In this document: one piece after another, positions 24,817 to 33,785 of the stretch
Numbering within the stretch: the first letter of the stretch is position 1
Layout: every line of letters begins with the position of its first letter
Assembly: GCF_007827795.1 (NCBI RefSeq)
Contig: NZ_VITI01000016.1
Location: 49,973 to 113,972 of the forward strand
DNA: 64,000 nt
From: Azospirillum brasilense
GTDB lineage: Bacteria > Pseudomonadota > Alphaproteobacteria > Azospirillales > Azospirillaceae
Reading direction: 5' to 3'
Position numbers and translations under genes: made by a program
Notes under the pieces: model-generated
Seen by the model: the letters and a program-made list of their open reading frames with translations, nothing else
Told to the model about the DNA's origin: nothing
The model's database searches: none

Positions 24817-25337
24817 GACTCGATGTCCTTGGGAAGCAGATCCTTGAGGCGCAGCCAGGTGATGCGCTCGACCTGGGCGAGCGCCGTGGCGAACTCCTCT
24901 TCCGGGCCGTTGGACAGGCGCGTTTCGAACGCTTCCAGGATGTCGGCGCGGCTGCGGCCCTTGACCGCCAGGATGAAGGGAAAGCCGAAGCGCGCCTTGT
25001 AGGCGTCGTTCAGTTCGGTGAAGCGGGCGAACTCCTCGGGCGTGCAGCGGTCCAGCCCGGCGCTGGCCTGCTCGGCCGTGCTGTCGGCGGTCAGCTCGCC
25101 GCGCAGCGCCAGCCGGCCCGCCAGATCGGGGTGGGCGTTCAGCAGCGCCAGCTTCCGGTCATGGCCGGCGGCGCGCAGGACGGCGACCATGGCGGCGTGC
25201 AGCCCGTCCGCGTCGTCGGGCAGGTTTCCCCCCTGATTGCCGGCATCCCAGGCGCCTTCGGCGACCCAGGGCGAATGTTCGAACACGCCGCCGAATCGGG
25301 CGACGAAACTTGCACGGTCCATCTCGCTCGGTCGCAT
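24813..25337 (-). CDS. uraD: OHCU decarboxylase
   Basis: Protein of 174 residues decarboxylating 2-oxo-4-hydroxy-4-carboxy-5-ureidoimidazoline to (S)-allantoin. Conserved NAHPDLAGR with the catalytic His, TELNDAYKARFGFPFI, AVKGRSRADIL and the C-terminal RLKDLL are present. Start: ATG at 25337 with AGGGAAGG upstream; a second ATG five codons later is possible. First gene of a uraD-allC-M20 unit running left, divergent from uraH. Confidence 0.92.
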   Translation of the reverse strand: MRPSEMDRASFVARFGGVFEHSPWVAEGAWDAGNQGGNLPDDADGLHAAMVAVLRAAGHDRKLALLNAHPDLAGRLALRGELTADSTAEQASAGLDRCTPEEFARFTELNDAYKARFGFPFILAVKGRSRADILEAFETRLSNGPEEEFATALAQVERITWLRLKDLLPKDIES

Positions 25338-25520
25338 CCCGGCCTTCCCTGATCGGTCCCCTGCCACGCAGCATAACCGCAATCGCCGAGGTCCGCTTTT
25401 TCGATCCGTTTGAAAGTCTTTTTGCGCAGGCCCCGTTCGGACCGCGCGGCGGTGCGGTATAAAGTCACTTATCCCTTCTCCCCAGCGGGGCGAGGGAATT
25501 TAAAGAGAGGAGAGAGACCC

Positions 25521-25883
25521 ATGGCCGGAAGCGGGCGCCTGACCACCCATGTTCTCGACACGACGCACGGACGGCCCGGCGCGGGGATCGCCGTCACCCT
25601 CTACCGCATCGACGGGGAACGGCGGGAGCGGCTGACCGGGACGCGCACCAACGCCGACGGGCGCTGCGACGCGCCGCTCCTCGCCGGGGCCGACCTGACG
25701 CCGGGTGTCTATGAACTGGTGTTCGAGGCCGGCGACTATTTCCGCGCCTCCGGCCTGGAGATCGTCGAACCCGCCTTTCTCGACGTGGTGCCGATCCGCT
25801 TCGGCGTCGCCAACGCGGACCAGCATTATCACGTGCCGCTGCTCGTCTCTCCTTACAGCTACTCGACCTACCGGGGAAGCTGA
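25521..25883 (+). CDS. uraH: 5-hydroxyisourate hydrolase (transthyretin-like)
   Basis: Protein of 120 residues hydrolysing 5-hydroxyisourate to OHCU. Begins with the family motif LTTHVLDTTHGRPG and ends with the signature YSTYRGS; the catalytic His and Arg are in these segments. ATG at 25521 with GAGAGGAGAGAG upstream; no signal peptide, so cytoplasmic. Its 3' end overlaps the convergent puuD gene by 16 bases. Confidence 0.95.
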   Translation: MAGSGRLTTHVLDTTHGRPGAGIAVTLYRIDGERRERLTGTRTNADGRCDAPLLAGADLTPGVYELVFEAGDYFRASGLEIVEPAFLDVVPIRFGVANADQHYHVPLLVSPYSYSTYRGS

Positions 25884-27061
25884 TCGGCCCAGGCGGCGAG
25901 CAGGCGGCGCTCCTCCGGCGTGATCCCGGTGACGTTGCCGGGGGGCATCGCGTCGGACAGCGCCGCCCAGGTCCGGATCTGGGGGGCGTGGCGGCTGATC
26001 GCCTCCGCGCTGTCCAGCATCACGCCGCGCGGCGGCACGCCGATCCCCTCCCACACCGGCTGCGCCGCGTGGCACATGGAGCAGCGGGACAGCACCACCT
26101 CCTCCACCTGCGCGAACTCGACCCTGGCCGGTTCGGCGGCGGCGGCGCTCTCGGTCCGCGTCCCGGCGGCGCTCAAGCCCACGATGGCGGCGACGCCCGC
26201 GGCGGCCACCGCCCAGGTCCACCAGGGCGTCGGCTTGCCGGCGTGGCGGCTGTTGAAGAAGTGGCGGATCACCGCCCCCACCACCAGAACCACCGCCACG
26301 ATCACCCAGCTGTAGCGCGTGCCGAAGGCCAGCGGGTAGTGGTTGGAGATCATCAGGAAGACGACCGGCAGGGTCAGGTAGTTGTTGTGCAGCGAGCGCT
26401 GCTTGGCCTGCTTGCCCAGCGCCGGGTCGGGCACCTGCCCCGCCTTCATCGCGGCGACGGCTTTGGTCTGGTTGGGGATGATGATGCGGAAGACGTTGGC
26501 CGACATCATCGTGCCGATCAGCGCGCCCACATGCAGCATCGCCGCCCGCCCGCTGAAGAGATGGCTGAGGCCCCAGGCGACCAGCACCAGGAAGACGAAG
26601 CCCGCCGCCGCCAGCTTCACGTCGTCCTTGCCCAGCGGCGACTTGCACAGCCGGTCATAGCCGTGCCAGCCCAGCCCCAGGGCGCCCAGGCTGAGCAGCA
26701 CCGCGCCCCACCAGGGGATGTCCAGCACCGCCGGGTCGATCATGTAGAGTGCGGCGCCGTGGTAGTAGAGCACCGACAGCAGCGCGAAGCCGCTGAGCCA
26801 GGTGGCGTAGGCTTCCCATTTGAACCAGGTCAGCTTCTCCGGCAGTTCCGCCGGGGCGACCGTGTATTTCATCATATTGTAGAAGCCGCCGCCGTGGACC
26901 TGCCACGCCTCCCCCGCCACGCCGGGGGGCAGGCCGTCGCGCCGCCGCAGGGACAGGTCCAGGTGGATGAAATAGAAGCTCGACCCGATCCAGGCGATGG
27001 CCGTGACGACGTGCAGCCAGCGCACCAGAACGTTGACCCACTCCCAGATGATCGGCTCCAT
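25868..27061 (-). CDS. puuD: Membrane urate hydroxylase with C-terminal cytochrome c domain
   Basis: Protein of 397 residues oxidising urate to 5-hydroxyisourate. About eight hydrophobic segments (urate oxidase N-terminal/DUF989-type, beginning VNVLVRWLHVVTAIAWIG) are followed by a cytochrome c domain with the heme motif CSMCH and a distal Met in MPPGNVTG. Electrons therefore go to the respiratory chain rather than directly to oxygen as in soluble uricase. The ATG at 27061 is chosen over an upstream frame extension. Divergent from the LysR gene. Confidence 0.92.
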   Translation of the reverse strand: MEPIIWEWVNVLVRWLHVVTAIAWIGSSFYFIHLDLSLRRRDGLPPGVAGEAWQVHGGGFYNMMKYTVAPAELPEKLTWFKWEAYATWLSGFALLSVLYYHGAALYMIDPAVLDIPWWGAVLLSLGALGLGWHGYDRLCKSPLGKDDVKLAAAGFVFLVLVAWGLSHLFSGRAAMLHVGALIGTMMSANVFRIIIPNQTKAVAAMKAGQVPDPALGKQAKQRSLHNNYLTLPVVFLMISNHYPLAFGTRYSWVIVAVVLVVGAVIRHFFNSRHAGKPTPWWTWAVAAAGVAAIVGLSAAGTRTESAAAAEPARVEFAQVEEVVLSRCSMCHAAQPVWEGIGVPPRGVMLDSAEAISRHAPQIRTWAALSDAMPPGNVTGITPEERRLLAAWADQLPR

Positions 27062-27208
27062 GCGTCGCGGCCTCTTTCGTTCGGTGATCCTCACCCTGAA
27101 CTCTACGGTTGCCGCAGCGCAGCGGGGAAGCGGATGCGTGCGCCAGCACTTTCAAAAAAAACGCAAAGGTGGGAGGATTCTCCATGGCGTGTGGGGAAAG
27201 GGCCAAGC

Positions 27209-28189
27209 GTGGCGCTGCTGGAGAACATGCGGGTGTTCGTGCGGGTGGTGGAGCTGGGCAGCCTGTCCGCCGCCGGGCGGAGCCTGCGCCTGTCGCCCGC
27301 CGTGGTCAGCCACCGGCTGCAAAGCCTGGAGGAGCATCTGAACGCCCGCCTGCTCAACCGCACCACCCGGCAGGTGCAGTTCACCGAGGCCGGAAAGGTC
27401 TTCTTCGAACATTGCCTTGAAGTTCTGGAAGCCGCGGAGCGGGCGGAGAGCAGCGTCGGCGCCATCGGCGGGGCGCCGGTGGGCAGCCTGCGGGTGACGG
27501 CGCCGCTGGGCTTCGGGCGGCGCATCCTCGCCCCGATGGTGCCGCGCTTCCGCGCCGCCTACCCCCAGGTGGATTTGCGGCTGCGCCTGTCCGACCATCT
27601 GCTGGACCTGCTGCGCGAGGCGACCGACGTCGCCATCCGCATGGCGCCGCTGAAGGATTCCAGCTTCGTCGCGCGCAAGATCGCCGACCTGCCGCGGGTG
27701 CTCTGCGCCGCGCCTGCCTACCTGGAGCGGCGGGGCGTGCCGGCCCGGCCCGAGGAACTGCTGTCCCACCACTGCCTGCTGCTGCGCTTTCCCGGATCGC
27801 AGCAGTTCCAATGGACGCTGAACACCCCGCAGGGTCCGATGACCCTGCCGGTGTCCGGCCAGTTCGACGCCGACGACGGCGACGTGCTGACCGGCTGGGC
27901 GCTGGCCGGGGAGGGAATCGTGCTGAAACCGTTGTGGGAGGTGGCCGACCATCTGCGCAGCGGGGCCTTGCGCGTCGTGCTGCCGCATTGCCCGCCGGAG
28001 CCGGTGACGCTCGCCGTGCTCTACCCGCACCGCAACCTTCTGCCCGCGAAGATCCGCGTCTTCATTGACTTCTTCGCGGAGCAGGCCCGCGCCGCGCTCG
28101 CGGACTCGAAAATAGTCGCTCCGTTGGGGACAAAAATTGACACGGATTTCACGGATTTTGACCAGATTTCACGGAACCATTCGACTTGA
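27209..28189 (+). CDS. LysR-family transcriptional regulator, divergent from puuD
   Basis: Regulator of 326 residues: N-terminal winged HTH (GSLSAAGRSLRLSPAVVSHR, NRTTRQVQFTEAG) and a LysR substrate-binding domain. GTG start at 27209 gives the usual MALLENMRVFVRVVE opening; the ATG at 27227 is an alternative. The last 18 or so residues, after VAPLGT, are read from an inverted-repeat element (28137-28270), so the natural C-terminus was probably shorter. It shares a 147-base intergenic region with puuD, which makes puuD a candidate target (inference). Confidence 0.88.
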   Translation: MALLENMRVFVRVVELGSLSAAGRSLRLSPAVVSHRLQSLEEHLNARLLNRTTRQVQFTEAGKVFFEHCLEVLEAAERAESSVGAIGGAPVGSLRVTAPLGFGRRILAPMVPRFRAAYPQVDLRLRLSDHLLDLLREATDVAIRMAPLKDSSFVARKIADLPRVLCAAPAYLERRGVPARPEELLSHHCLLLRFPGSQQFQWTLNTPQGPMTLPVSGQFDADDGDVLTGWALAGEGIVLKPLWEVADHLRSGALRVVLPHCPPEPVTLAVLYPHRNLLPAKIRVFIDFFAEQARAALADSKIVAPLGTKIDTDFTDFDQISRNHST

Positions 28190-28270
28190 TGTCCTTTGCG
28201 GCATGACGTGATCTCGGCATGGAAACAATCCGAGAAATCCGTGCGGTGATCCGTGAAATCCGTGTCGAAT
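28137..28270. repeat. Small inverted-repeat element (134 bp), partly coding
   Basis: Perfect 18-bp terminal inverted repeats: GACACGGATTTCACGGAT at 28139-28156 and its complement at 28249-28266, with further imperfect repeats of the CACGGATTTCACGG theme inside. No transposase. It resembles a MITE-like or FTDFT-coding dispersed repeat. The left end is fused in frame to the LysR gene. Confidence 0.8.
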
Positions 28271-28404
28271 CTTGCCCGCATCTCCTGCTCCCTGCGTTCA
28301 GGCGATTGCCCCGGTGACGCTCCCGCTCTTTCCCCCGCTTTTCCAACGGCGTGCTATGATGCCGCCTCGCCGCGCGGCGGGGTTCGCCGCAGGGAAGGAC
28401 GAGA

Positions 28405-29529
28405 ATGACCGCACAGCCGCCCGCCAAGCCGTTTCCGCCGAAACCCGCCAAACCCACGCGCAAGAAGACCCGCCGCGCCACGGAGCGGCTGACCATGACG
28501 GACGTGGCCAGCGCCGCCGGCGTGTCGCCCAGCACCGTCTCCCTCTATCTGCGCAAGCCGGAGGCGGTGTCGGAGGAGTTGGCGACCCGCGTGCGGACGG
28601 TGATCGACCAGCTCGGCTACGTCCCCAACCTCGTGGCGGGCAGCCTCGCCGCGGCGAAAAGCCGGACGGTGGGGGTGATTCTGCCCTCCATCACCAACTC
28701 CTTCTTCGCGGAGACCTACAACACGCTGCAAAGCGCCTTCCAGACCGCCCATTACCAGACGCTTCTGGGCGTCAGCGAGTTCGATCCGGAGCGCGAGGAG
28801 GAGCTGATCCGCGCCTTCCTCGCCTGGTCCCCCGCGGCGGTGGTGGTCACCGGCCTGCACCACACCGAGCGGACGCGCGCCATGCTGCGCTCCTCCGGCG
28901 TGCCCGTTGTGGAGATGTGGGACATCCCATCCGCCCAGACCCCGGCGGTGGACATGACGGTCGGCTTCTCCCACTTCGAGGTGGGGCGGCGGCAGACCGC
29001 CCATCTCTACGACCAGGGCAGCCGCAAGGTCGCCTACATCGGCGCCGCCGTGCACCAGGACATGCGCGTGCGCAGCCGCACCGACGGCTATGAGGACGAG
29101 GTGCGCCGCCGCGGCCTGCACGAGCCGATCGCCTTCACCGCCCCCGACACCGCCTCCACCCCCGTCGGCATCTGGCTGATCGACGAGGTGTTCGCTCTGC
29201 ATCCGGACATCGACGGGGTGGTCTGCTCCAACGACGCCATGGCGCTGGGCGTGCTGTTCGAGGCGAACCGGCGCGGGCTGAGCGTGCCCGACGATCTGGC
29301 GGTGATCGGCTTCGGCGACCTGACCTTCAGCGCCGCCTGCCTGCCGCCGCTGTCCACCGTGCGCCCGCCGCAGCGCGAGATCGGGGAGCTGGCCGCCGGC
29401 CAGATCCTGGCCCGGCTGAACGGCACCACGGTGGCCCAGCCGCATCACGGGCTGGATTGCGAGCTGGTCGTCCGCGACAGCACCCGCCCCGACGCCGACG
29501 CCGGCGTGGAGCGGCAAAGGGCGGGGTGA
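28405..29529 (+). CDS. LacI-family transcriptional regulator
   Basis: Regulator of 374 residues. After a basic N-terminal tail of about 28 residues comes the LacI HTH (LTMTDVASAAGVSPSTVSLYL) and hinge (LGYVPNLVAGSLAA), then a periplasmic-binding-protein-like sensor domain (VGVILPSITNSFF, DGVVCSNDAMALGVLFEA, VIGFGD). It is most like the GntR/gluconate-type LacI branch. No sugar genes are adjacent, so its effector and targets cannot be stated. It stands alone between the repeat element and uvrC. Confidence 0.88.
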   Translation: MTAQPPAKPFPPKPAKPTRKKTRRATERLTMTDVASAAGVSPSTVSLYLRKPEAVSEELATRVRTVIDQLGYVPNLVAGSLAAAKSRTVGVILPSITNSFFAETYNTLQSAFQTAHYQTLLGVSEFDPEREEELIRAFLAWSPAAVVVTGLHHTERTRAMLRSSGVPVVEMWDIPSAQTPAVDMTVGFSHFEVGRRQTAHLYDQGSRKVAYIGAAVHQDMRVRSRTDGYEDEVRRRGLHEPIAFTAPDTASTPVGIWLIDEVFALHPDIDGVVCSNDAMALGVLFEANRRGLSVPDDLAVIGFGDLTFSAACLPPLSTVRPPQREIGELAAGQILARLNGTTVAQPHHGLDCELVVRDSTRPDADAGVERQRAG

Positions 29530-29629
29530 ATCCTGGTCTGACGGACAGGGCTGACGATTGTCCCTTGTCCATGGTTCGTTCCCCTGCTTCCTTCCGCTCC
29601 ATCGTGATTAGCACACCGGGTTAGGGACC

Positions 29630-31489
29630 ATGGCCGGCTTGGCTGTAGATGGAGCGGCGGTGATCCGCGCCACCCTGCCGACGCTGCCGGACACGCCCGG
29701 CGTCTACCGGATGATCGGGGCGGACGGGCGCATCCTGTATGTCGGCAAGGCGAAGAACTTGAAACGCCGGGTGGCCAGCTACACCCGGACGGACGGGCTG
29801 CCCAACCGCACCCGCCGCATGGTGGCGCTGACCCGCTCCATGGAGTTCGTCACCACCCACACCGAGGCGGAGGCCCTCCTGCTGGAGGCGAACCTGATCC
29901 GCCGCCTGCTGCCGCCCTTCAACGTGCTGGTGAAGGACGACCGGTCCTTCTCTTATATTGCACTGGGAGAGGGGCATGACTTCCCGCGCCTGATGCACCA
30001 CCGCGGCAGCGCCGACCGGCATGGCAAGAAGCGCGACCTGTTCGGCCCCTACGCCTCCCCCGCCCTGGTCGGCATGACCATCGGGGCGTTGCAGCGCGCC
30101 TTCCTGCTGCGCAACTGCGACGACGCCACCTTCACCGCGCGCACGCGGCCCTGCCTCCAACACCAGATCAAGCGCTGCTCCGCCCCCTGCGTCGGCCGCG
30201 TCTCGGCGGAGGAATACGCCGCGCAGATGCAAGGTGTGCGCGACGTGCTGTCCGGGCGCAGCGCCGCCGTCCAGGCGGAGTTCGCCCGCCACATGATCGA
30301 CTGCTCCGACCGGCTGGCCTACGAGGACGCCGCCCGCTGGCGCGACCGCATCCGCGCCCTGACCGCCCTGCAAAGCCGCCAGGACATCAATCTGGAGGGC
30401 GTGCTGGAGGACGCCGACGTGCTGGCCGTCCACGCCGAGGGCGGAACCGCCTGCGTTCAGGCCTTCTTCTTCCGCGGCGGGCGCAACCAGGGCACCCGCG
30501 CCTTCTTCCCCAGGCACGACGGCGAGGAGGAGCCCGCCGCGATCCTCGCCGCCTTCGCCGCACAGCTCTACGAAGGGACGCCGCCGCCCCGCCACCTGCT
30601 GCTCAGCCACGCCATCCCGGAGCGCGCCCTGCTGGCCGAGGCGCTGACGCTCGCCGCCGGACGGCGGGTGGAGGTGGAGGTGCCCCAGCGCGGCCCCAAG
30701 CGCCGCGTCGTCGAACACGCCCTGACCAACGCGCGCGAGGCGCACGGGCGCCGCATGGCCGAACGCTCCGCGCAAGGCAAGCTGCTGGCCGGAGTGGCCC
30801 GCGTCTTCGGCTTGTCCCAAACACCGGCCCGTATCGAAATCTACGACAACTCGCACATCCAGGGCGCCCTCCCCGTCGGCGCCATGGTGGTCGCCGGGCC
30901 GGAGGGCATCCAGCGCAACGCGGGGCGCCGCTTCCACATCAAGGACCCCGCCGCCGCGGGCGACGACTGCGCGATGCTGCGCGAAGTGCTGACCCGCCGC
31001 TTCGGGCGCGCGCTGCGCGAGGACCCGCAGCGCGGCGGCGGCCAGTGGCCCGATCTGGTGCTGATCGACGGCGGCCTGGGCCAATTGAACACCGCCCGCG
31101 CGGTGCTGCACGGGCTGGGCATCGCGGGCGTGCCGCTGGCCGCCATCGCCAAGGGGCCGGACCGCGACGCCGGGCGCGAGCGCTTCTTCCTGCCGGACCG
31201 CGAGCCCTTCCGGCTGGAGCCCAACGACCCGGTTCTGTACTTCCTGCAACGGCTGCGCGACGAGGCCCACCGGACGGCCATCGACGCCCACCGCACCCGA
31301 CGCCTGAAGGCGATGGACCACACCCGCATCGACGGCATCCCCGGCGTCGGCCCGTCGCGCAAGAAGGCCCTGCTGCACCATTTCGGCAGTTCCACCGCGG
31401 TGGCCTCGGCGGGGCTGAAGGACCTGGAGGCCACCCCTGGCATCAGCGCGGCGCTGGCCCGGCGGGTGTTCGAGCATTTCCATGGGTAG
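29630..31489 (+). CDS. uvrC: Excinuclease ABC subunit C
   Basis: Nucleotide-excision-repair nuclease of 619 residues that makes both incisions. Domains in order: GIY-YIG nuclease (TPGVYRMIG, ILYVGKAKNLKRRV), Cys-containing linker (CLQHQIKRCSAPC), UVR motif interacting with UvrB (DRLAYEDAARWRDRI), RNase H-like endonuclease domain (IEIYDNSHIQG, DLVLIDGGLGQL) and C-terminal helix-hairpin-helix (IPGVGPSRKKALLHHFGS). Full length and intact. Confidence 0.97.
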   Translation: MAGLAVDGAAVIRATLPTLPDTPGVYRMIGADGRILYVGKAKNLKRRVASYTRTDGLPNRTRRMVALTRSMEFVTTHTEAEALLLEANLIRRLLPPFNVLVKDDRSFSYIALGEGHDFPRLMHHRGSADRHGKKRDLFGPYASPALVGMTIGALQRAFLLRNCDDATFTARTRPCLQHQIKRCSAPCVGRVSAEEYAAQMQGVRDVLSGRSAAVQAEFARHMIDCSDRLAYEDAARWRDRIRALTALQSRQDINLEGVLEDADVLAVHAEGGTACVQAFFFRGGRNQGTRAFFPRHDGEEEPAAILAAFAAQLYEGTPPPRHLLLSHAIPERALLAEALTLAAGRRVEVEVPQRGPKRRVVEHALTNAREAHGRRMAERSAQGKLLAGVARVFGLSQTPARIEIYDNSHIQGALPVGAMVVAGPEGIQRNAGRRFHIKDPAAAGDDCAMLREVLTRRFGRALREDPQRGGGQWPDLVLIDGGLGQLNTARAVLHGLGIAGVPLAAIAKGPDRDAGRERFFLPDREPFRLEPNDPVLYFLQRLRDEAHRTAIDAHRTRRLKAMDHTRIDGIPGVGPSRKKALLHHFGSSTAVASAGLKDLEATPGISAALARRVFEHFHG

Positions 31490-31630
31490 GGAATGAGTGA
31501 GGGCAACCGCCGCTCGAATTATTCCAAAGACACCGATGCAGCCGCCGCTCATCAGTCCTGCGTTTGCGCCGTTTTTGGTTAGTGCTTCCTTAACCCGACA
31601 GGATCATGGTCCGCCCACCGAAAACAGAGC

Positions 31631-31861
31631 ATGCACGCAGGGCGCCTGACCATGGGCCAGAAGACCATCAAGTTCTCCGACAAGAACGGTTACCGCGACG
31701 TCGAACTCGACAGCCTGCCGCGCAACGTGCGCGCCGCTGTCACCGACATGGCGGCCAGGAACCCCGTCGCCGGCATCATCATCGACCAGACGGGCATGCT
31801 GTACCGGATTCACCTGACCGAACCGGCAAACGTCTATCTGGACGTGCTCTCGGTCGCCTGA
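31631..31861 (+). CDS. Small conserved-looking hypothetical protein
   Basis: Protein of 76 residues (or 69 from the ATG at 31652). Mixed alpha/beta composition (TIKFSDKNGYRDVELDSLP, NPVAGIIIDQTGMLYRIHL), no signal, no helix of membrane length. Neither start has a strong ribosome-binding site. It is followed 27 bases later by a clear terminator, which supports a transcribed single gene. No family recognised. Confidence 0.55.
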   Translation: MHAGRLTMGQKTIKFSDKNGYRDVELDSLPRNVRAAVTDMAARNPVAGIIIDQTGMLYRIHLTEPANVYLDVLSVA

Positions 31862-31888
31862 ACCGCGGCACTCCGCAGGGATCGGAAA

Positions 31889-31916
31889 CACGGCGGCGCA
31901 TCCGATGCGCCGCCGT
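31889..31916. terminator. Intrinsic terminator, probably bidirectional
   Basis: Stem ACGGCGGCGCA / TGCGCCGCCGT (11 bp) with a TCCGA loop at 31889-31916 followed by TTTCCATTT on the plus strand. It lies between the convergent 76-residue and 74-residue genes. Confidence 0.75.
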
Positions 31917-31948
31917 TTCCATTTCAGCGTGCCGTCACGAGCAAGCTG

Positions 31949-32173
31949 TCACTCCGGCAGAACGGTGACGGTGCGGTCCAGGGTATCGCGCGGAACCGTC
32001 GAGCCGAAGCCGGACAGGATCGCGCGGGCGTGCCCCGGCGCCAGCCCCGTCATCCGGGCCAGATCGCCGGCGTCCAGCCCCTGCTGTTCGGCGGCGTGGC
32101 GGATGCGGGTGATGGCGTCGCGTTTCTCCGTTCGGTCCATGGCGCTGCTCCGTTTGCGGACGTGGTGGGTCAT
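31949..32173 (-). CDS. Small HTH-like protein (paralogue 1)
   Basis: Protein of 74 residues. ATG at 32173 has AGGAGG five bases upstream; an internal ATG at 32140 is possible. The core RHAAEQQGLDAGDLARMTGLAPGHARAILSG looks like a Cro/XRE-type helix-turn-helix and shares a pattern (GLD...A..TGL...RA.L.G......TLDR) with the next gene. Too short to carry another domain; a small DNA-binding regulator is a guess. Confidence 0.6.
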   Translation of the reverse strand: MTHHVRKRSSAMDRTEKRDAITRIRHAAEQQGLDAGDLARMTGLAPGHARAILSGFGSTVPRDTLDRTVTVLPE

Positions 32174-32224
32174 GCGGTCCTCCTGTGCCGACGGGCGGAG
32201 AGGAAAGGCGGGATTTGCGGCTCC

Positions 32225-32500
32225 TCAGTTCGGGCGGCCTTCCAGACGGCGCAGCGCCCGGTCAAGCGTGCTCACGGGCATCATGAACACGGTGCCATCC
32301 AGAACCGCCCGGACATCCTCGATATCCAGGCCGGTCGCCGCGGCAACGCCCCGTTCGTCCAGGCCGCGGTCTTCGGCGATCACGGCGATCCAGCCCGCCA
32401 GCGTGCGGGCCTGGGCCATCCGGGCGGGGTCCGTCAACGGATGACGGTGCGCCGGTAAGCTGCGGCCTCGGGGGGCCGCAAGGTCGGTTGGGGTTAGCAT
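32225..32500 (-). CDS. Small HTH-like protein (paralogue 2)
   Basis: Protein of 91 residues starting at ATG 32500 with GGAGGAG at ideal distance. After a proline/arginine-rich head comes WIAVIAEDRGLDERGVAAATG, LDIEDVRAVLDG and STLDRALRRLEG, an XRE-like arrangement parallel to the downstream 74-residue protein, with which it forms a two-gene unit. The pair probably arose by duplication. No toxin-like neighbour is seen, so a toxin-antitoxin role is not supported. Confidence 0.6.
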   Translation of the reverse strand: MLTPTDLAAPRGRSLPAHRHPLTDPARMAQARTLAGWIAVIAEDRGLDERGVAAATGLDIEDVRAVLDGTVFMMPVSTLDRALRRLEGRPN

Positions 32501-32668
32501 GGGCTCCTCCCAAAGAGCATTGGCCGGATCATTCGGCCTTCTTTTTCGGGCTATGGTGCGCTTCCTCCGTCCTGCGCACAATCCATCCATCGGCGTAATG
32601 CCCTTCGCCCGATGCTCCCTGGCAAAAGGTTCTGCGACGAAAAGTCCCGATTCCGGCCCTTCCACGCT

Positions 32669-33196
32669 TCAGGCTCCCACCCAGCGCCGCGTCGGCCCGG
32701 TGTCCACATGGACGAAGTTCCGCTTCGCGTAGCAACCCGTTCCGCCGTCGCCAAAGGACAGGGCGCAGCGGTAGAGGTCCACCGCGCGCCGTCCCTGCAG
32801 GCGCAGGTCGACCGCACGCCCTTGCAGATGCAGGCTGCCCGTTGCCGCCCCCTTGACGCGGCGGTTGGTCTCCTGGGACCGGAAGGCCGACAGCACTTCG
32901 AACGGATGCTGGCTGTCCAGCTTCTCCTGCATCTCCGACAGACGGTTCAGCAGGGCGAGATCGATGCGGTGGCAATCGTCGCTGCGATGGTCGCGCAGCA
33001 CCCAGTCGATGCGGGCCATCGCCTCCGCCACCGGGCGCCCTTCCGCCCAATAGACGCCGTCGAAGCTCTCCCCCGTCAGGCAGTTGTAAATCCGCAGGGT
33101 GCGCTCCGGCGCCGGCTCCCACGCCGCGGCGGTGCGGCTGTTGCAGACGCCGACCGCCACGGCGGCCCCCAGCCCGAAAATGCCGCGGCGTGTCAT
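32669..33196 (-). CDS. DUF882 / YcbK-like murein hydrolase-type protein (Tat signal)
   Basis: Protein of 175 residues. The N-terminus MTRRGIFGLGAAVAVGVC is a short twin-arginine-type signal. The DUF882/peptidase M15 core shows FEVLSAFRSQETNRR, SLHLQGRAVDLRL (His and Asp metal ligands) and a C-terminal NFVHVDTG. Relatives cleave or bind peptidoglycan in the periplasm. Start at 33196 is chosen for the signal sequence although its ribosome-binding site is weak. Confidence 0.82.
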   Translation of the reverse strand: MTRRGIFGLGAAVAVGVCNSRTAAAWEPAPERTLRIYNCLTGESFDGVYWAEGRPVAEAMARIDWVLRDHRSDDCHRIDLALLNRLSEMQEKLDSQHPFEVLSAFRSQETNRRVKGAATGSLHLQGRAVDLRLQGRRAVDLYRCALSFGDGGTGCYAKRNFVHVDTGPTRRWVGA

Positions 33197-33785
33197 TCCA
33201 GACCCTGAGGGCTGGTCCAGCTTGGCTTTTGGTGACGACGTTTGAAGGGAGGGAGCGGGGCAGCGGCGGGACGGAACATTCAGCGTGGACAAGAAAGACG
33301 AAGACAAAAAAGGCATGGAACCACCGGTGCGTTGCGTTACCGAAGCCGAGAACAGGGAAAACCGGAAAATGTCGGCACGCCTTATCGACGGCGGGGGATG
33401 CGCGTCGGTGAGCCGGGCGTGCCGCGGGGATGGGAGGAGCCTTCAGCCATTGTTCGGGTCCTCCCGCGCCGAGTCCCCTGTCCGGCGGCGGGAGAACCCG
33501 TCGCCGCTTCGTCGGTTCCGTCGCCGCGAGTAGCATACGGTAGTTTACGCCCCGTTCGGCGGGGGTAGCGCCCACCGCCTTCGGCTTGGCAACGCCAGCC
33601 TTTGGTTGAGCGCCTCACCCCAACGAAATGAGAAATGCGCGGACTTCGGGAATATCGCCCGACCTAAAAGCACAGGGCCAATGGACATCAGTTTTTCCCG
33701 ATGGAAGAATGCCGGCAACACATCGACCCACCTCTTTTGAGAAAGATCGCACGTCGTCTTGCTCAACTTTCGGGAGATGTCAGAA
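33197..33785. other. Gene-free stretch of about 590 bases
   Basis: Between the DUF882 gene and the TolB/TPR gene (divergent). Several overlapping arginine-rich open frames exist on both strands, but none has a convincing start, ribosome-binding site or protein-like composition. No repeat of families A or B and no clear promoter. I see nothing definite in it. Confidence 0.5.

Noticed and set aside
31949..32500. Toxin-antitoxin module
   Set aside because: Both proteins look like HTH paralogues; no toxin-like partner is encoded.
33242..33568. Cluster of overlapping 80-110 codon frames upstream of the TolB/TPR gene
   Set aside because: No good start signals, Arg-rich composition in all frames, no conservation-like pattern; treated as non-coding.
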